DNA of 11,440 nucleotides from Thermoleophilia bacterium (GTDB taxonomy: Bacteria; Actinomycetota; Thermoleophilia; Gaiellales; JAICJC01): the NCBI GenBank assembly GCA_025928435.1, contig JAICJM010000123.1, positions 1-11,440 of the forward strand, in the 5' to 3' direction. Positions 1 to 6,986 of this stretch are shown here, piece after piece. Every line of letters starts with the position of its first letter. Within the stretch, counting starts at the first letter, position 1. Position numbers and translations under genes: made by a program. Under the pieces are notes generated by a model. The model had not been told where the DNA came from. It was given only the letters and a program-made list of their open reading frames with translations, and did no database searches.

Positions 1-1
1 C

Positions 2-367
2 ACCCAGGCTCCGCCGGCGCCTGCCGTTGCCAGCGTCATCGGCCCGCCTGCCAACACGATCACGCCGTCCGGCGCTTCGTGCGTCAAGGTGTTCGTCGCC
101 TTCAACCAGGCACCCGACCCGAACGATGTCGTCACCGTCTCGCTGTCCGACGGCAGCACGAGCGCCGAAGCGTCGGCGAACGCCGGAGACGGCCACGTGA
201 TCGTCGGCTGCATCGACGCGAGCGCGCTGGCAGCCGGGTCGATTTCCGTGAACGTCACCGTCACCGACGTCGCCGGCAACAGCACCGACTTCACCGGCAC
301 CCCCGCCGTCCTCCTGGCCTGCCAGCACGGTCAGGGCAACGGGAGCGGCGAGAGCCCGGATCAGTGA
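2..367 (+). CDS. C-terminal end of a secreted Ig-like-domain protein (5' end outside window)
   Basis: The frame is open from base 2 to a TGA at 365-367, giving about 121 residues with no start codon needed inside the window. A GTG at 89 is in frame but falls inside the domain, so the true start lies upstream. The visible part begins with an Ala/Pro-rich linker and continues into a beta-sandwich-like segment (VTVSLSDG, then SVNVTVTDVAGNST), which resembles bacterial Ig-like modules of surface and adhesin proteins. Two cysteines bracket the module, one before the first strand and one in the IVGCIDAS segment, and a third lies near the end. The tail (GQGNGSGESPDQ) is polar, with no LPXTG motif or membrane anchor, so a released or non-covalently attached extracellular protein is likely. 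The next gene downstream is also a secreted repeat protein. The family is inferred from strand pattern only, and the exact domain is not identified. Confidence 0.7.
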   Translation, partial: TQAPPAPAVASVIGPPANTITPSGASCVKVFVAFNQAPDPNDVVTVSLSDGSTSAEASANAGDGHVIVGCIDASALAAGSISVNVTVTDVAGNSTDFTGTPAVLLACQHGQGNGSGESPDQ

Positions 368-370
368 GTC

Positions 371-391
371 CCGGCGGCCGTTGACCGCTGG
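371..391 (+). terminator. Weak hairpin after the first gene
   Basis: Arms CCGGCGG (371-377) and CCGCTGG (385-391) can form a 7-bp stem with one G-U pair and a 7-base loop, starting four bases after the stop codon. No T-tract follows. It may end transcription of the upstream gene or only slow it. Confidence 0.3.
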
Positions 392-442
392 CAAACTCAC
401 GCATTTGGGTGATCGTATTTGCGCCTTGGGTTAGGCACTAGT

Positions 443-468
443 GAGAGTGCGTCGTTGTACGCGCTCTC
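443..468 (+). other. Hairpin in the leader of the fibronectin-like protein gene
   Basis: GAGAGTGCGT (443-452) pairs with ACGCGCTCTC (459-468) in a 10-bp stem with one G-U pair and a six-base loop. It lies 17 bases before the AAGGAG ribosome site and is followed by CCTGTCCCG, with no T-tract, so it is not a classical terminator. It could be an mRNA-stabilising or regulatory leader structure. The rest of the 368-495 gap is noticeably AT-richer around 400-440, where a promoter would be expected. I could not fix a convincing -35/-10 pair there. Confidence 0.4.
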
Positions 469-485
469 CTGTCCCGCCGCAGCCC

Positions 486-491
486 AAGGAG
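486..491 (+). promoter_or_regulatory. Ribosome binding site that sets a TTG start
   Basis: AAGGAG lies four bases before the TTG at 496-498. No ATG or GTG in this frame fits between it and the signal peptide, and the residues read from the TTG (MIRRLSRHPRP) form a normal basic n-region. This supports the TTG as the true start. Confidence 0.75.
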
Positions 492-495
492 CATC

Positions 496-3492
496 TTGAT
501 TCGCCGCCTGTCCCGCCATCCCCGCCCGACGGTCTTCGTCGGTGCCCTGCTCGCCCTCCTCGTCGTCGTCGCGCCCAGCTACGCGACGCTCGCCGCACCC
601 ACGCCGTCGTCGCCCGCGTCGGGCGTCACGGTCGATCACGTCACGACCTTCGTCTGGTCGGCCGTCAGCGGCGCCGACCACTACGACGTCCAGATCTCGG
701 GGACGAGCGGGTTCACGTCCATCGTCACCAGCGGCTCGACCAAGAACACCCGCTGGGCCGCGACGGCCGCGCTTCAGAGCGGCACCTACTACTGGCGCGT
801 GCGGGCCGGGACGGCCAGCGCGAACGGCGCCTGGTCGGCGGCCCGGTCGTTCACGGTCGACTGGGCGGACGTCGCCGCCGCGGTCTCGCCCCAGAACGGC
901 GACAGCATCGTCTATCCCGATCCGTTCCTGCTGCGGTGGACGTCGGTGCCCGGCGCGCAGAAGTACCAGGTCTCGATCTCGAGCGACCCGAACCTCTCGT
1001 CGCTCGTGGCGGGCTACCCGCAGGCGGACGGGGCGACGACGACCGCTGCGACCGCCTACTCCCCGGCCACCCGGCTGGCCAGCGGCACGTACTACTGGGC
1101 GGTCACCCCGATGGATGCCGAGGGCCACCTCGGCACGGAGTCGCAGATCTACCACTTCACCTGGACGTGGCCGGACTCGACGACGCTCAGCCTGACCGAC
1201 CTCGATTCCAACCCGCAGGTATTCGACCCGAAGTTCTCGTGGACGCCGGTGCAGGGCGCCGCCCGCTACGAGGTGGAGGTCAACTCCGACCAGAACTGGG
1301 CCTCCGGCTCGCGCGTGTGCTGCTCCGGCACGACGGTGGCGACGTCGTTGACGCCGACGGTGCTGCTGCCGGCGGACACCTACTACTGGCGGGTGCGCCC
1401 GTGGGACGCCAGCAACAACCCGGGCGACTGGAGCTACTACACGGACGCGCAGGCCACGCCCGCGGACACCTTCACGATCAACTACGACCCGGGCACGTCG
1501 TCGATCTCGAACCTCTCGATGCGCGACGAGAACGACGACCCGATCGCATGGTCGCCCGGCGGCATCTCGACGGATCTCCCGATCGTCTCGTGGGATCCGG
1601 TCCCGGGCGCCGCGAGCTACGAGGTCGACGTCACCCCGTGGAACGACGCGAACGTTGCGAACGCGTGTGACTACACGGCCGACAATTCGAAGCAGTGGGA
1701 CGTCGACACCGCCTCCACGTCGTGGACGCCGCTCGGCGACAACTGGAACCTCGGCAAGCCGTTCAACAACTCGCACAACGTCGCCCAGGACGGCAGCACG
1801 GCCCTCGTGGTCGGCGGCCAGTACTGCGTCCGTGTCCGCGCGGCCCGCAGCCTCAGCACCAAGGGCGACCTCGTGTACGGCGACTGGACGTACATCGGGC
1901 CGAACAACGGCTCCGACTCCGCGTTCACGTTCACGGGCTACCCGACCGGCAACGCGTGCACGCCGTCGTGCAACGCGAACTACCTCGGCTCGGGCGACTA
2001 CATCCTGCCGGCAGCGGATTCGGCCAACGTCCGGATGCCGCTCTTCACCTGGAACCCGATCGCCGGCAAGCAGAGCTACTTCGTCATCGTCGCCACCGAT
2101 CCGAACTTCCAGCACGTCGTGGACTACGCGTTCACGAAGATCCCGGCCTACGCGCCGCGGGGCGGGCTGGGGCAGTGGACGACGTACGCCGACACGAGCT
2201 CGAAGTACTACTGGGCGGTGCTCCCGGCCACGCAGGCCAACGGCGCCGGCGCGGTCGGCGACCCGGTCAACTCGGCTGCAGCGCAGGACTTCCAGAAGCA
2301 GTCCGTCGCCCCGAGCCTGATCGCGCCGGCCAACCAGGCCACCATCACGGCCCAGCCCGACTTCCAGTGGAGCCCGGTCGAGGGCGCGTACTACTACCAC
2401 CTCGAGGTCTCGACCGCGGCCCAGTTCACCTGCGACCAGCAGAGCCCCGGCCCCACCTGCCTCGAGAACGTCGGCACGAACTCGATCAACGCGCTGGCCG
2501 AGTCGTCGTACTCGTCCAACACGACGTACCCGGCCGGGGAGACGCTGTACTGGCGCGTCCAGGCCGTCGACCGGGCCGGCACCGGCCTCGCCTGGTCGAG
2601 CACGGGCCAGTTCACGAAGACGCTGCCGGCGCCGACCTTCACCAACATCACCGCGCCGTTCAACCCGACGACGAGCGACTCGATCCCGGTCTGGCGCTGG
2701 AACCCGGTGCCGGGCGCCGTCTCCTACGACGTCCAGCTGAACTGCTCGCCCACGATGAGCTGCACCAACAGCTCGAACCTGGACACGACGGCGGGAGCGG
2801 CGCTCAGCATGACCGGCGAGCTGCCCTTCACGTGGGAGGTGCGCGCTAACTTCCCGACCGGCTCGGGGTCGACGATCCACGGCGCGTGGTCCGACCTGCA
2901 GAGCTTCCAGCGGGCGATCGCGGCTCCCACCGGCGAGGTGAACGCGGGCAACGGCACGTTGCACAACTTCTCCTTCGCCTGGACGCCGAAGGCGGGCGCG
3001 AAGCAGTACCTCGTCGAGGTGTCGACCTCGCCGCTCACCAACTCGGACGGCTCGTTCAAGACCGTCGTCGAGACGATCCTGACCGACAACGCCATCGCGG
3101 CGCCGACCCTCGAGTCCATCTCGACGGACTACACGAACGGCGGCACGCTCTACTGGCACGTTGCGGCCAAGGACGCCGATTCGAACACCGGCACCTACTC
3201 GGCGCCGATGTCGTTCAAGTTGCCCCTGAAGATCGCCGTCGCGTCGAACACGTCGATCATGGTGCACAAGACGACCAAGACCGTCACGATCACGACCAAG
3301 GATGCGCGCAACCATGCCATCTCCGGCGTGACCGTCAAGGTCAGCGGCGCCGGCCTCACCGCCGCGTCGAAGAAGACCGGCTCCGGCGGCAGCGTCTCCT
3401 TCAAGCTGACCCCGAAGAAGGGCGGCAAGATCACGATCAAGGCGACGAAGACCGGCTGCACGGCCGGGTCGACCACGATCACGGTCCTCTAG
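496..3492 (+). CDS. Large secreted protein with eight fibronectin type III-like repeats
   Basis: This is a 998-residue predicted extracellular protein. Residues 1 to about 33 form a signal peptide: a basic start, the hydrophobic VFVGALLALLVVVA, and cleavage probably near SYA or TLA. Eight degenerate modules follow. Each opens with a strand of the type F-x-W-x-P-V-x-G-A-x-x-Y-x-V (near residues 52, 144, 247, 363, 517, 623, 732 and 825) and closes with a strand like YYWRV (near 98, 199, 296, 443, 571, 685, 778 and 885). This is the usual look of fibronectin-III-like domains. Residues ~911-998 form a separate Ig-like module (TVTITTKDARNHAISGVTVKV, ending TGCTAGSTTITVL) of a kind often found at the C-terminus of actinobacterial secreted proteins. 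Cysteines occur in close pairs in modules 3 to 7. There is no sortase signal, catalytic motif or membrane anchor. An adhesive, wall-associated or structural role is inferred. Confidence 0.85.
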   Translation: MIRRLSRHPRPTVFVGALLALLVVVAPSYATLAAPTPSSPASGVTVDHVTTFVWSAVSGADHYDVQISGTSGFTSIVTSGSTKNTRWAATAALQSGTYYWRVRAGTASANGAWSAARSFTVDWADVAAAVSPQNGDSIVYPDPFLLRWTSVPGAQKYQVSISSDPNLSSLVAGYPQADGATTTAATAYSPATRLASGTYYWAVTPMDAEGHLGTESQIYHFTWTWPDSTTLSLTDLDSNPQVFDPKFSWTPVQGAARYEVEVNSDQNWASGSRVCCSGTTVATSLTPTVLLPADTYYWRVRPWDASNNPGDWSYYTDAQATPADTFTINYDPGTSSISNLSMRDENDDPIAWSPGGISTDLPIVSWDPVPGAASYEVDVTPWNDANVANACDYTADNSKQWDVDTASTSWTPLGDNWNLGKPFNNSHNVAQDGSTALVVGGQYCVRVRAARSLSTKGDLVYGDWTYIGPNNGSDSAFTFTGYPTGNACTPSCNANYLGSGDYILPAADSANVRMPLFTWNPIAGKQSYFVIVATDPNFQHVVDYAFTKIPAYAPRGGLGQWTTYADTSSKYYWAVLPATQANGAGAVGDPVNSAAAQDFQKQSVAPSLIAPANQATITAQPDFQWSPVEGAYYYHLEVSTAAQFTCDQQSPGPTCLENVGTNSINALAESSYSSNTTYPAGETLYWRVQAVDRAGTGLAWSSTGQFTKTLPAPTFTNITAPFNPTTSDSIPVWRWNPVPGAVSYDVQLNCSPTMSCTNSSNLDTTAGAALSMTGELPFTWEVRANFPTGSGSTIHGAWSDLQSFQRAIAAPTGEVNAGNGTLHNFSFAWTPKAGAKQYLVEVSTSPLTNSDGSFKTVVETILTDNAIAAPTLESISTDYTNGGTLYWHVAAKDADSNTGTYSAPMSFKLPLKIAVASNTSIMVHKTTKTVTITTKDARNHAISGVTVKVSGAGLTAASKKTGSGGSVSFKLTPKKGGKITIKATKTGCTAGSTTITVL
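646..3216 (+). repeat. Eight tandem degenerate fibronectin-III-like coding repeats
   Basis: The repeats are recognisable in protein rather than in DNA. Their spacing is about 80-155 codons. Module 4 is the longest because it carries a loop between its first strand and the YCVRV strand. The best-conserved piece is the tripeptide YYW or LYW followed by R/A/H-V, present in six of the eight. Divergence between units indicates old duplication rather than recent expansion. Confidence 0.65.
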
Positions 3493-3502
3493 GCCCGCGG
3501 GT

Positions 3503-3536
3503 GACCCCGCCCGGCGCTCAGTCGTCGGGCGGGGTC
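3503..3536. terminator. Shared bidirectional hairpin between two convergent genes
   Basis: Arms 3503-3516 and 3523-3536 form a 14-bp stem: a perfect 11-bp outer part (GACCCCGCCCG with CGGGCGGGGTC), then G-U, C-G and G-C pairs, around a six-base loop. The loop holds part of the minus-strand stop codon (3518-3520), so the hairpin covers the last codons of the DUF4349 gene and begins 10 bases after the plus-strand stop. No T-run follows on either side, so it is a strong but non-canonical terminator or mRNA 3'-end protector for both genes. Confidence 0.6.
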
Positions 3537-4507
3537 GCCGCCGGGGTCCGCCGGCGGGCGACGAGGGGTGCCGCCCACGGCGCCGCGAGCCGGCCGAGGA
3601 GCACGGCCAGCAGAGCCAGGATGGCGAGCGGGATCACGTAGCCGGCGCCCACGATGACGGCGCCGACGACGGCGACGGCCCCGTGCGCCGCGCGGGCGCC
3701 GTCCTTCCAGATCGCCGATGCGTGCTGCGGCGGCGCCGGCCGGGCACCGGCCTCGTGGACGGCGACCGAGATCGTCGACATCGACGTGCGGTCGTGGAGG
3801 TAGTTCAGCTCGCCCTGGATCTCTTCGATCTGGAGCTCGACGCCCTGCAGGACGCCCTGCACGCGGATCGTGTCCGAGACGGTCTCCGCCCGGCGCATGA
3901 GCGCGCGCAGCCCCCGCTGCTGCGACTCGAGGTTGCCGAGCCGGGCGCCCAGGTTCACGAGCTGGCGGGTCACGTCGCGGCCGGAGACGACCTCGTTGGT
4001 CGGCCGCCCCAGCTTCTCGACGGCCTCGCGGGCGCGCTCGAAGGCCCGGGCCGGGATGCGCATGACGATCGTGCCGTCGTGGATGCGGGTGCCGAACGAC
4101 GTCTGGCGGCTCACGTAGCCGCCGAACCGCTCCGCGAGGTTCGCGGCGGCCGTCATCGCCCTTCCGAAGCGGCCGTGGCGGACGCGCAGGTCGAGCGTCG
4201 CGGTCTTGATCACCGCGGAGGGGATGGGCGCCGGCGCGTCGGCGCGGGCCTCCGGCGAGCCCCCGCCCGCGGCGCTCCCCGACGCGGCCCCTGCGGGCAC
4301 CCGCAGGGCCCCTTGCAGAGGTGCCGCGCTGTCGAGCTGCTTGCCGCCCGCGCTGCCGAGGGCGGCCGCGGCGTGCGCAGCCGTGGCGCCACCCCCGGAG
4401 GCGTCGGATGACCCGGCGCCGTTCGCACACCCCGCCGCGGCGCCGACGAACCCCGAGAGCACCACCGCCGCCGCCACCGCAACCTCCGCTCGCCGGAACC
4501 TGGCCAC
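3518..4507 (-). CDS. DUF4349-domain membrane lipoprotein
   Basis: This is a 329-residue protein. The N-terminus is basic (MARFRRAEV), followed by a hydrophobic stretch and a likely lipobox ending AAGC, with Cys27 as the lipidation site. An Ala/Gly-rich low-complexity linker spans residues ~28-95. The core (~98-252) matches the DUF4349 pattern: VIKTATLDLRVRHGRF, then ERFGGYVS, IVMRIPARAFERA, and a long coiled coil (~182-236) ending in the ELNYLHDRTSMSTISV strand. A hydrophobic segment at ~277-305 is a C-terminal membrane helix, followed by a basic tail. DUF4349 proteins sit at the cell surface; their biochemical role is not established. The GTG start is fixed by AAAGGGG six bases upstream. The gene is divergent from the FtsH-like operon and convergent with the fibronectin-like gene. 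Confidence 0.88.
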   Translation of the reverse strand: MARFRRAEVAVAAAVVLSGFVGAAAGCANGAGSSDASGGGATAAHAAAALGSAGGKQLDSAAPLQGALRVPAGAASGSAAGGGSPEARADAPAPIPSAVIKTATLDLRVRHGRFGRAMTAAANLAERFGGYVSRQTSFGTRIHDGTIVMRIPARAFERAREAVEKLGRPTNEVVSGRDVTRQLVNLGARLGNLESQQRGLRALMRRAETVSDTIRVQGVLQGVELQIEEIQGELNYLHDRTSMSTISVAVHEAGARPAPPQHASAIWKDGARAAHGAVAVVGAVIVGAGYVIPLAILALLAVLLGRLAAPWAAPLVARRRTPAATPPDD

Positions 4508-4513
4508 CGCGCA

Positions 4514-4520
4514 CCCCTTT
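4514..4520 (-). promoter_or_regulatory. Ribosome binding site of the DUF4349 gene
   Basis: Read on the minus strand this is AAAGGGG, with six bases before the GTG start at 4507. The match and spacing choose this start. Confidence 0.75.
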
Positions 4521-4536
4521 CGGTCGTTCGTCCCTC

Positions 4537-4564
4537 AGACGGGGGAAACGTCAGCGCGGTTCCC
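4537..4564 (-). promoter_or_regulatory. ECF sigma factor-type promoter candidate for the DUF4349 gene
   Basis: On the minus strand GGGAAC (4564-4559) is followed, after 17 bases, by CGTCT (4541-4537). GGAAC with CGTC at this distance is the usual pattern of ECF (sigma-E-like) promoters. It would start transcription about 10-20 bases before the ribosome site. Such control would fit an envelope lipoprotein. This is a pattern match only. Confidence 0.45.
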
Positions 4565-4580
4565 GACTTTGCGGAAAGTC
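4565..4580. promoter_or_regulatory. Palindromic operator candidate between divergent genes
   Basis: GACTTT-GCGG-AAAGTC is a perfect 6-bp inverted repeat with a four-base centre. It starts directly beside the -35 element of the minus-strand promoter candidate and covers the -35/spacer region of the plus-strand one. A dimeric repressor or activator bound here could control both genes. It could also form a short hairpin, but it lies upstream of both predicted transcripts. Confidence 0.4.
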
Positions 4581-4586
4581 CACCAG

Positions 4587-4592
4587 TACACT
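4587..4592 (+). promoter_or_regulatory. -10 element of a leaderless promoter for the FtsH-like gene
   Basis: TACACT fits the TAnnnT -10 pattern and ends seven bases before the A of the ATG at 4599, placing the predicted transcript start on the start codon. There is no ribosome site at normal distance (the closest, GGAAAG at 4573-4578, is 20 bases away). The -35 region is weak (GACTTT at 4565, 16-base spacing). Confidence 0.45.
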
Positions 4593-4598
4593 TGGCGA

Positions 4599-6986
4599 AT
4601 GGCCAGCGACGAGCCCGTTCGCCTCTTCGCTCCGGGGAATGCCGGCGCATCGGGCCTCGCACGCGACCTGCGCAAGCTGACGCGGGCCGCGACCCTCGTC
4701 GCCGTCCTCACGAGCCCGGCGGCGTTCGTGTGGTTCCACTCCCAGGCGGGCCTGAGCGTCCCCTGGGCGCTCGTGTGCACGTTCATCGAGGTGATTGCGT
4801 TCCGGGGCCTGGTGGACATCGTGTTCCGCTGGTTCATCCCGTGGCCCAGCCTGTTCGGCGCCGACGCCGCCCTCCAGAAGGAGGACGTGGTCGCACGCCG
4901 GCGCGTGTGGTTCTGGCGCTTCTGGTACCGCTGGGCGATCCGCCTCATCATCGTGGGGGCGATCGGCTACGGGCTGTACCTGCTGTCGCTGCGGGCCTTC
5001 GGCGACAACTGGCTCTCGGGCGCGTTCGGCCCCAACCCCGCCGCCGTGTTCATCGGCCTGGCGGTGCAGCTGCCGATTCTCTTCCTCGCCAACTTCGCGA
5101 TCTTCTTCGGCCCGTTCCTGCTGATGGCGTCGAGCCAGATCCGCTCCTACGAGCCGGGCGACGCCGACTGGGGCGTGAACCTCGACGACGTCCGCGGCCA
5201 GGCCGAGGCCAAGGAGGAGGTGCGCCGGGTCGTCACGCTGTGGCAGTCGGGCGAGGCGTTCGAGCGCGCGGGCGGCAAGCGCGAGCGCGGCCTGCTGATG
5301 CTGGGCGCGCCCGGCACCGGCAAGACGATGCTCTCCAAGGCGATCGCGACCGGATTCAACTGCCCGTTCGTGTCGATCCCGGGATCCGGGTTCGCAGGCA
5401 TGTTCATGGGGATGGACGCCATCACGGTGCGCCTGCTCGCGCGGCGGGCGAAGAAGCTCGCCCGCAAGTGGGGGGGCCAGTGCATCGTGTTCATCGACGA
5501 GATCGACGCGGTCGGCATGCGCCGCGCCAGCCTCGGCGCCGGCATGGTGGCCGATCCGGGGCCGGCGTCCATGGAGGACTACTGCTTCTTCGGCCGTGAG
5601 GGCGCGCTCACCCCGACGGGCGACCTCATCCTCGAGACCCGCCGCTGGCGCGAGCGCCTCTTCGAGGAGCGTGACGTCGCGACCCGGGAGGGACGCTCGG
5701 GCCTCGGCTCGGTCGTGCGGGCGGCGTTCCCGGGCGGCATGGGCGGGATGTTCGGCGGCGGCCAGCTCGCCCTGAACCAGCTCCTCGTCGTGATGGACGG
5801 GATCGGCGAGCCCCGCTTCTTCCGCAAGTGGTGGACGAGCAAGATCAACTCGTTCCTGGATGCCACCTACGTCATCCCGCAGGGCATGGGCCCGGCCAGG
5901 CTGCGGCTGCCGAAGCCGCGTCCCGCGCAGGAGCAGATCTACTTCATCGGGGCCTGCAACGCCCCGATCGAGTCGCTCGACCCCGCGCTCATCCGGCCGG
6001 GCCGCATGGGCCGGCACGTGTGGTTCCGGACGCCGACGAAGGACGACCGCAAGGACATCTTCGACCTCTACCTGCGCAAGGTCGACCACGACGCCGACCT
6101 GGACTCGCCCAAGCGGCGCGACGAGCTGGCCCGGATCACGAACGGCTACTCGCCGGCGATGGTGGAGCAGGTGTGCTCGATGGCCCTGACCCACGCCCAT
6201 TACGAGAGCCGGGCGGTCTTCTCGTGGGACGACATCGTCGAGGCGATGACGACGGTCGAGTCCGGCACGGCGGTGAACGTCGAGTACATCCCGGAGGAGA
6301 CCCGCGCCGTCGCGATCCACGAGGCGGGCCACGCCGTCGCGAGCCACGTCTACATGAAGGGCGTCGAGTCGACCCGGATCTCGATCCGCAAGCGCGGCCA
6401 GTCCCTCGGCCACCACCAGGCGCTCGAGAAGGAGGAGCGGTTCAGCTCGTGGCGCCACGAGGAGATGGGCCGGCTCGTCTGGACGCTGGGCGCGATGGCC
6501 GCGGAGCACGTCTTCTACCAGGAGAACTCCACCGGCGTCGGCGGCGACGTCATGAGCGCGACCGCGCGGGCGGCGTGGATGGTCGGGTCGTGCGCGATGG
6601 GGCCGGAGCCGGTCGACGTGAACGGCAACTGCGAGACCGTTGAGGAGCGCGAGGCCGCCCGGGAGCGCATCCTCAAGCGGTTCGAGCGCATCGGCCTGCA
6701 GATCATGCGTCGGTCCGGGGGCGGCGGCCCGCTGGAGGTCGACCCCATCGCCGGCGTCCTGGGCGATCGTGACAAGCGCGCGACGGCCGCCCAGCTGCTC
6801 GGCCAGGCCTACGTTGCCGCGTACGTCCTGATCGCGGCCAACCGGGACGGCGTCGAGAAGGTCGCGGCCGTCCTCGTCGAGCGCCGCGAGCTGCACGGCG
6901 ACGAGGTGGTCGAGCTGCTCGACTCGCTCGATCTGAAGGTGCCCGAGGTCGACCTGCTCGAGGACTCCTCGTGGCCGACGGTGTGA
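4599..6986 (+). CDS. Unusual FtsH-like membrane AAA+ zinc metalloprotease
   Basis: This 795-residue protein would unfold and degrade proteins at the membrane using ATP. About four hydrophobic helices lie at ~31-49, 54-78, 112-132 and 148-177; ordinary FtsH has two with a larger domain between them. The AAA+ domain begins at ~195 (DDVRGQAEAKEEV) and has Walker A GAPGTGKT (236-243), the pore motif FMG (269-271, usually FVG), Walker B CIVFIDEID (295-303), and sensor 1 plus second region of homology with RPGRMGR arginines after ~448. Two insertions are unlike FtsH: about 68 extra residues after DEIDAVG (309-391, ending in Gly/Met-rich GGMGGMFGGG) and about 40 after VVMDG (402-446). The peptidase has HEAGH (574-578) and the likely third zinc ligand Asp650 in STGVGGD, so it should be active. 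The frame stays open upstream to 4206, but that part is antisense to the DUF4349 gene; ATG 4599 has a matching leaderless promoter. The gene is first in a three-gene operon. Confidence 0.9.
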   Translation: MASDEPVRLFAPGNAGASGLARDLRKLTRAATLVAVLTSPAAFVWFHSQAGLSVPWALVCTFIEVIAFRGLVDIVFRWFIPWPSLFGADAALQKEDVVARRRVWFWRFWYRWAIRLIIVGAIGYGLYLLSLRAFGDNWLSGAFGPNPAAVFIGLAVQLPILFLANFAIFFGPFLLMASSQIRSYEPGDADWGVNLDDVRGQAEAKEEVRRVVTLWQSGEAFERAGGKRERGLLMLGAPGTGKTMLSKAIATGFNCPFVSIPGSGFAGMFMGMDAITVRLLARRAKKLARKWGGQCIVFIDEIDAVGMRRASLGAGMVADPGPASMEDYCFFGREGALTPTGDLILETRRWRERLFEERDVATREGRSGLGSVVRAAFPGGMGGMFGGGQLALNQLLVVMDGIGEPRFFRKWWTSKINSFLDATYVIPQGMGPARLRLPKPRPAQEQIYFIGACNAPIESLDPALIRPGRMGRHVWFRTPTKDDRKDIFDLYLRKVDHDADLDSPKRRDELARITNGYSPAMVEQVCSMALTHAHYESRAVFSWDDIVEAMTTVESGTAVNVEYIPEETRAVAIHEAGHAVASHVYMKGVESTRISIRKRGQSLGHHQALEKEERFSSWRHEEMGRLVWTLGAMAAEHVFYQENSTGVGGDVMSATARAAWMVGSCAMGPEPVDVNGNCETVEEREAARERILKRFERIGLQIMRRSGGGGPLEVDPIAGVLGDRDKRATAAQLLGQAYVAAYVLIAANRDGVEKVAAVLVERRELHGDEVVELLDSLDLKVPEVDLLEDSSWPTV

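Noticed and set aside
381..386. TTGACC as a -35 box for the fibronectin-like gene
   Set aside because: No TAnnnT -10 element lies 16-18 bases downstream, and the bases are already part of the 371-391 hairpin.
385..470. Possible c-di-GMP (GEMM-I) riboswitch suggested by GGCAAAC in the leader
   Set aside because: The conserved GACGCAAAGCC part and the paired helices of GEMM-I are not found downstream, so only a short chance match remains.
397..3315. A 972-codon open frame on the minus strand, opposite the fibronectin-like gene
   Set aside because: Its translation is an Arg/Val/Gly/Asp-rich monotone without domains, as expected from the antisense of a GC3-rich gene. The plus-strand frame has a signal peptide, repeats and a ribosome site.
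4206..4598. Upstream in-frame extension of the FtsH-like gene
   Set aside because: It lies antisense to the DUF4349 gene and through both promoter candidates, and encodes Ala/Pro-rich sequence of shadow type.
4551..6896. A 781-codon open frame on the minus strand, opposite the FtsH-like gene
   Set aside because: It is low-complexity and Arg/His/Ala/Glu-rich with no motif, while the plus strand carries every FtsH catalytic motif.
6983..6985. GTG at 6983 as start of the single-pass membrane protein
   Set aside because: It makes an attractive GTGA overlap, but the GAGGA site at 6960-6964 is correctly spaced for GTG 6971. The two choices differ by only four residues.
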